Positions 24,376-25,015 of a stretch of 25,015 nucleotides of DNA are shown here, piece by piece; within the stretch, counting starts at the first letter, position 1; every line of letters starts with the position of its first letter. The position numbers and the translations under genes were made by a program. Below the pieces are notes generated by a model. The model made no database searches, was not told the origin of the DNA, and saw only the letters and a program-made list of their open reading frames with translations. This stretch comes from DATMYQ01 sp035560935. GTDB lineage: Bacteria; Bacillota; Negativicutes; Sporomusales; Sporomusaceae. The DNA lies in contig DATMYQ010000334.1 of the NCBI GenBank assembly GCA_035560935.1, positions 1-25,015 on the forward strand. The letters are read 5' to 3'.

Positions 24376-25005
24376 TTATTTAAAAATACCAAGCGGCTTG
24401 CCGGTCGGCAAGAAGGTTTTGCCGAAATGAGTATTCAGCGTAGTAGCAGCTGAACCGTAGAAGCTAAGCAGCGCAATGCCCATTTCCGACCAGGCTGCCA
24501 GGCTGTGGGCCCAACCGTGTTTCGGAGCCCAATTCAGCGTATCTAAAGCAAGACCGATAAACAGTAAATCAATAAGGACGAAAATAAAGAATAAAACTTT
24601 ATTGGTCTCAGCAGCACCAATGGTCATACCTACGCTAAAGATCAAATAACCGAGAAAAGCAACGCCCAACTGACGGGGATCGACGGCCGCCTGCAAAGCC
24701 GGTCCGAATACTCCCATTTGGATCATCCAGGAAGTGGCGACGCCCAGCCAGAAAAAAGCATAAGCGCCAAAAGCGGTAGCGCCAAAACAGTTGTTGTGTT
24801 TGAAGTCATTGATAGCGGCCATTAACTGGACCGCTGCTCCAAGGAAAATAGCCCACGGAATAACGAAAGAAAGACCGGTGGTCCAGCCCAGTTTTTGCGT
24901 GGAAGCCACGAAGGTAACCATAGCCAGGCCAAAAAGACCCAACCCTCCCGGTTCTGCTGCAACGATCTGGATTTTTTGCGTTCCACCATTGGAAATATTG
25001 CTCAT
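24376..25005 (-). CDS. GPR1/FUN34/YaaH family acetate transporter
   Basis: A 209-residue membrane protein with about six transmembrane helices, of the YaaH/SatP family that moves acetate or related short acids with protons. The N-terminal signature is AEPGGLGLFGLAMVTF (from residue 17), where most members have NPAPLGL. The central FFWLGVATSW and the C-terminal region with LNWAPKHGW and GIALLSFYGSAATTLN are consistent with the family. The ATG complement at 25003-25005 has GAGG six to seven bases upstream at the window edge. It is the only minus-strand gene; its promoter lies outside the window. Substrate is inferred from family. Confidence 0.9.
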   Translation of the reverse strand: MSNISNGGTQKIQIVAAEPGGLGLFGLAMVTFVASTQKLGWTTGLSFVIPWAIFLGAAVQLMAAINDFKHNNCFGATAFGAYAFFWLGVATSWMIQMGVFGPALQAAVDPRQLGVAFLGYLIFSVGMTIGAAETNKVLFFIFVLIDLLFIGLALDTLNWAPKHGWAHSLAAWSEMGIALLSFYGSAATTLNTHFGKTFLPTGKPLGIFK

Positions 25006-25015
25006 AGAAAACCTC

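Noticed and set aside
1..25015. Novel defence, mobile or biosynthetic system
   Set aside because: Every sizeable reading frame is accounted for by a conserved housekeeping family, and there are no transposase, integrase, phage or CRISPR-like signals.

Overview
The window is a dense, almost entirely plus-strand stretch of housekeeping genes with mid-range GC, short intergenic gaps, strong GGAGG-type ribosome binding sites and several TTG starts. The gene order (ruvCAB, spoIID-like, queA, tgt, yajC, secDF, recJ, apt, rel, dtd, metallo-hydrolase, hemZ, hisS, aspS) is typical of Firmicutes/Bacillota. The SpoIID-family protein, HemZ, QueH, DUF2905 and a GPR1/FUN34/YaaH transporter together suggest an anaerobic, probably spore-forming member of Negativicutes or Clostridia. 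That placement is inference; no rRNA or other decisive marker is present.

Layout. (1) Positions 1-7614: one long operon-like run, ruvC-ruvA-ruvB-queH-DUF2905-spoIID-like-queA-tgt-yajC-5-FCL, probably read from an extended -10 promoter at the left edge. It joins Holliday-junction processing (RuvABC) to the tRNA queuosine genes (Tgt, QueA, QueH). (2) 7615-10016: a large imperfect hairpin, a near-consensus sigma-A promoter, secD-secF and an intrinsic terminator. (3) 10204-21381: recJ-apt-rel-dtd-metallo-beta-lactamase fold-Fur family-hemZ-hisS-aspS, mostly overlapping or a few bases apart, covering recombination, purine salvage, stringent response, D-aminoacyl-tRNA proofreading, metal and haem functions and two aminoacyl-tRNA synthetases. 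(4) 21382-21864, the only gene-free stretch over 300 bases: it holds a strong hairpin, an extended -10 promoter, a 6S RNA gene with its own terminator, then the promoter of the next operon. (5) 21865-24268: low-specificity threonine aldolase and the RarA clamp-loader-like ATPase. (6) A 17-bp-stem bidirectional terminator separates rarA from a convergent minus-strand acetate-transporter family gene.

All protein genes look intact. I see no mobile element, CRISPR array, phage gene, tRNA or rRNA, and no evidence of a novel multi-gene system. The best items for a second look are non-coding: the 6S RNA locus and the hairpin overlapping its promoter, the long hairpin before secDF, and the recJ leader. 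Smaller protein-level points are an AspRS residue typical of non-discriminating enzymes and a diverged signature in the YaaH-family transporter.
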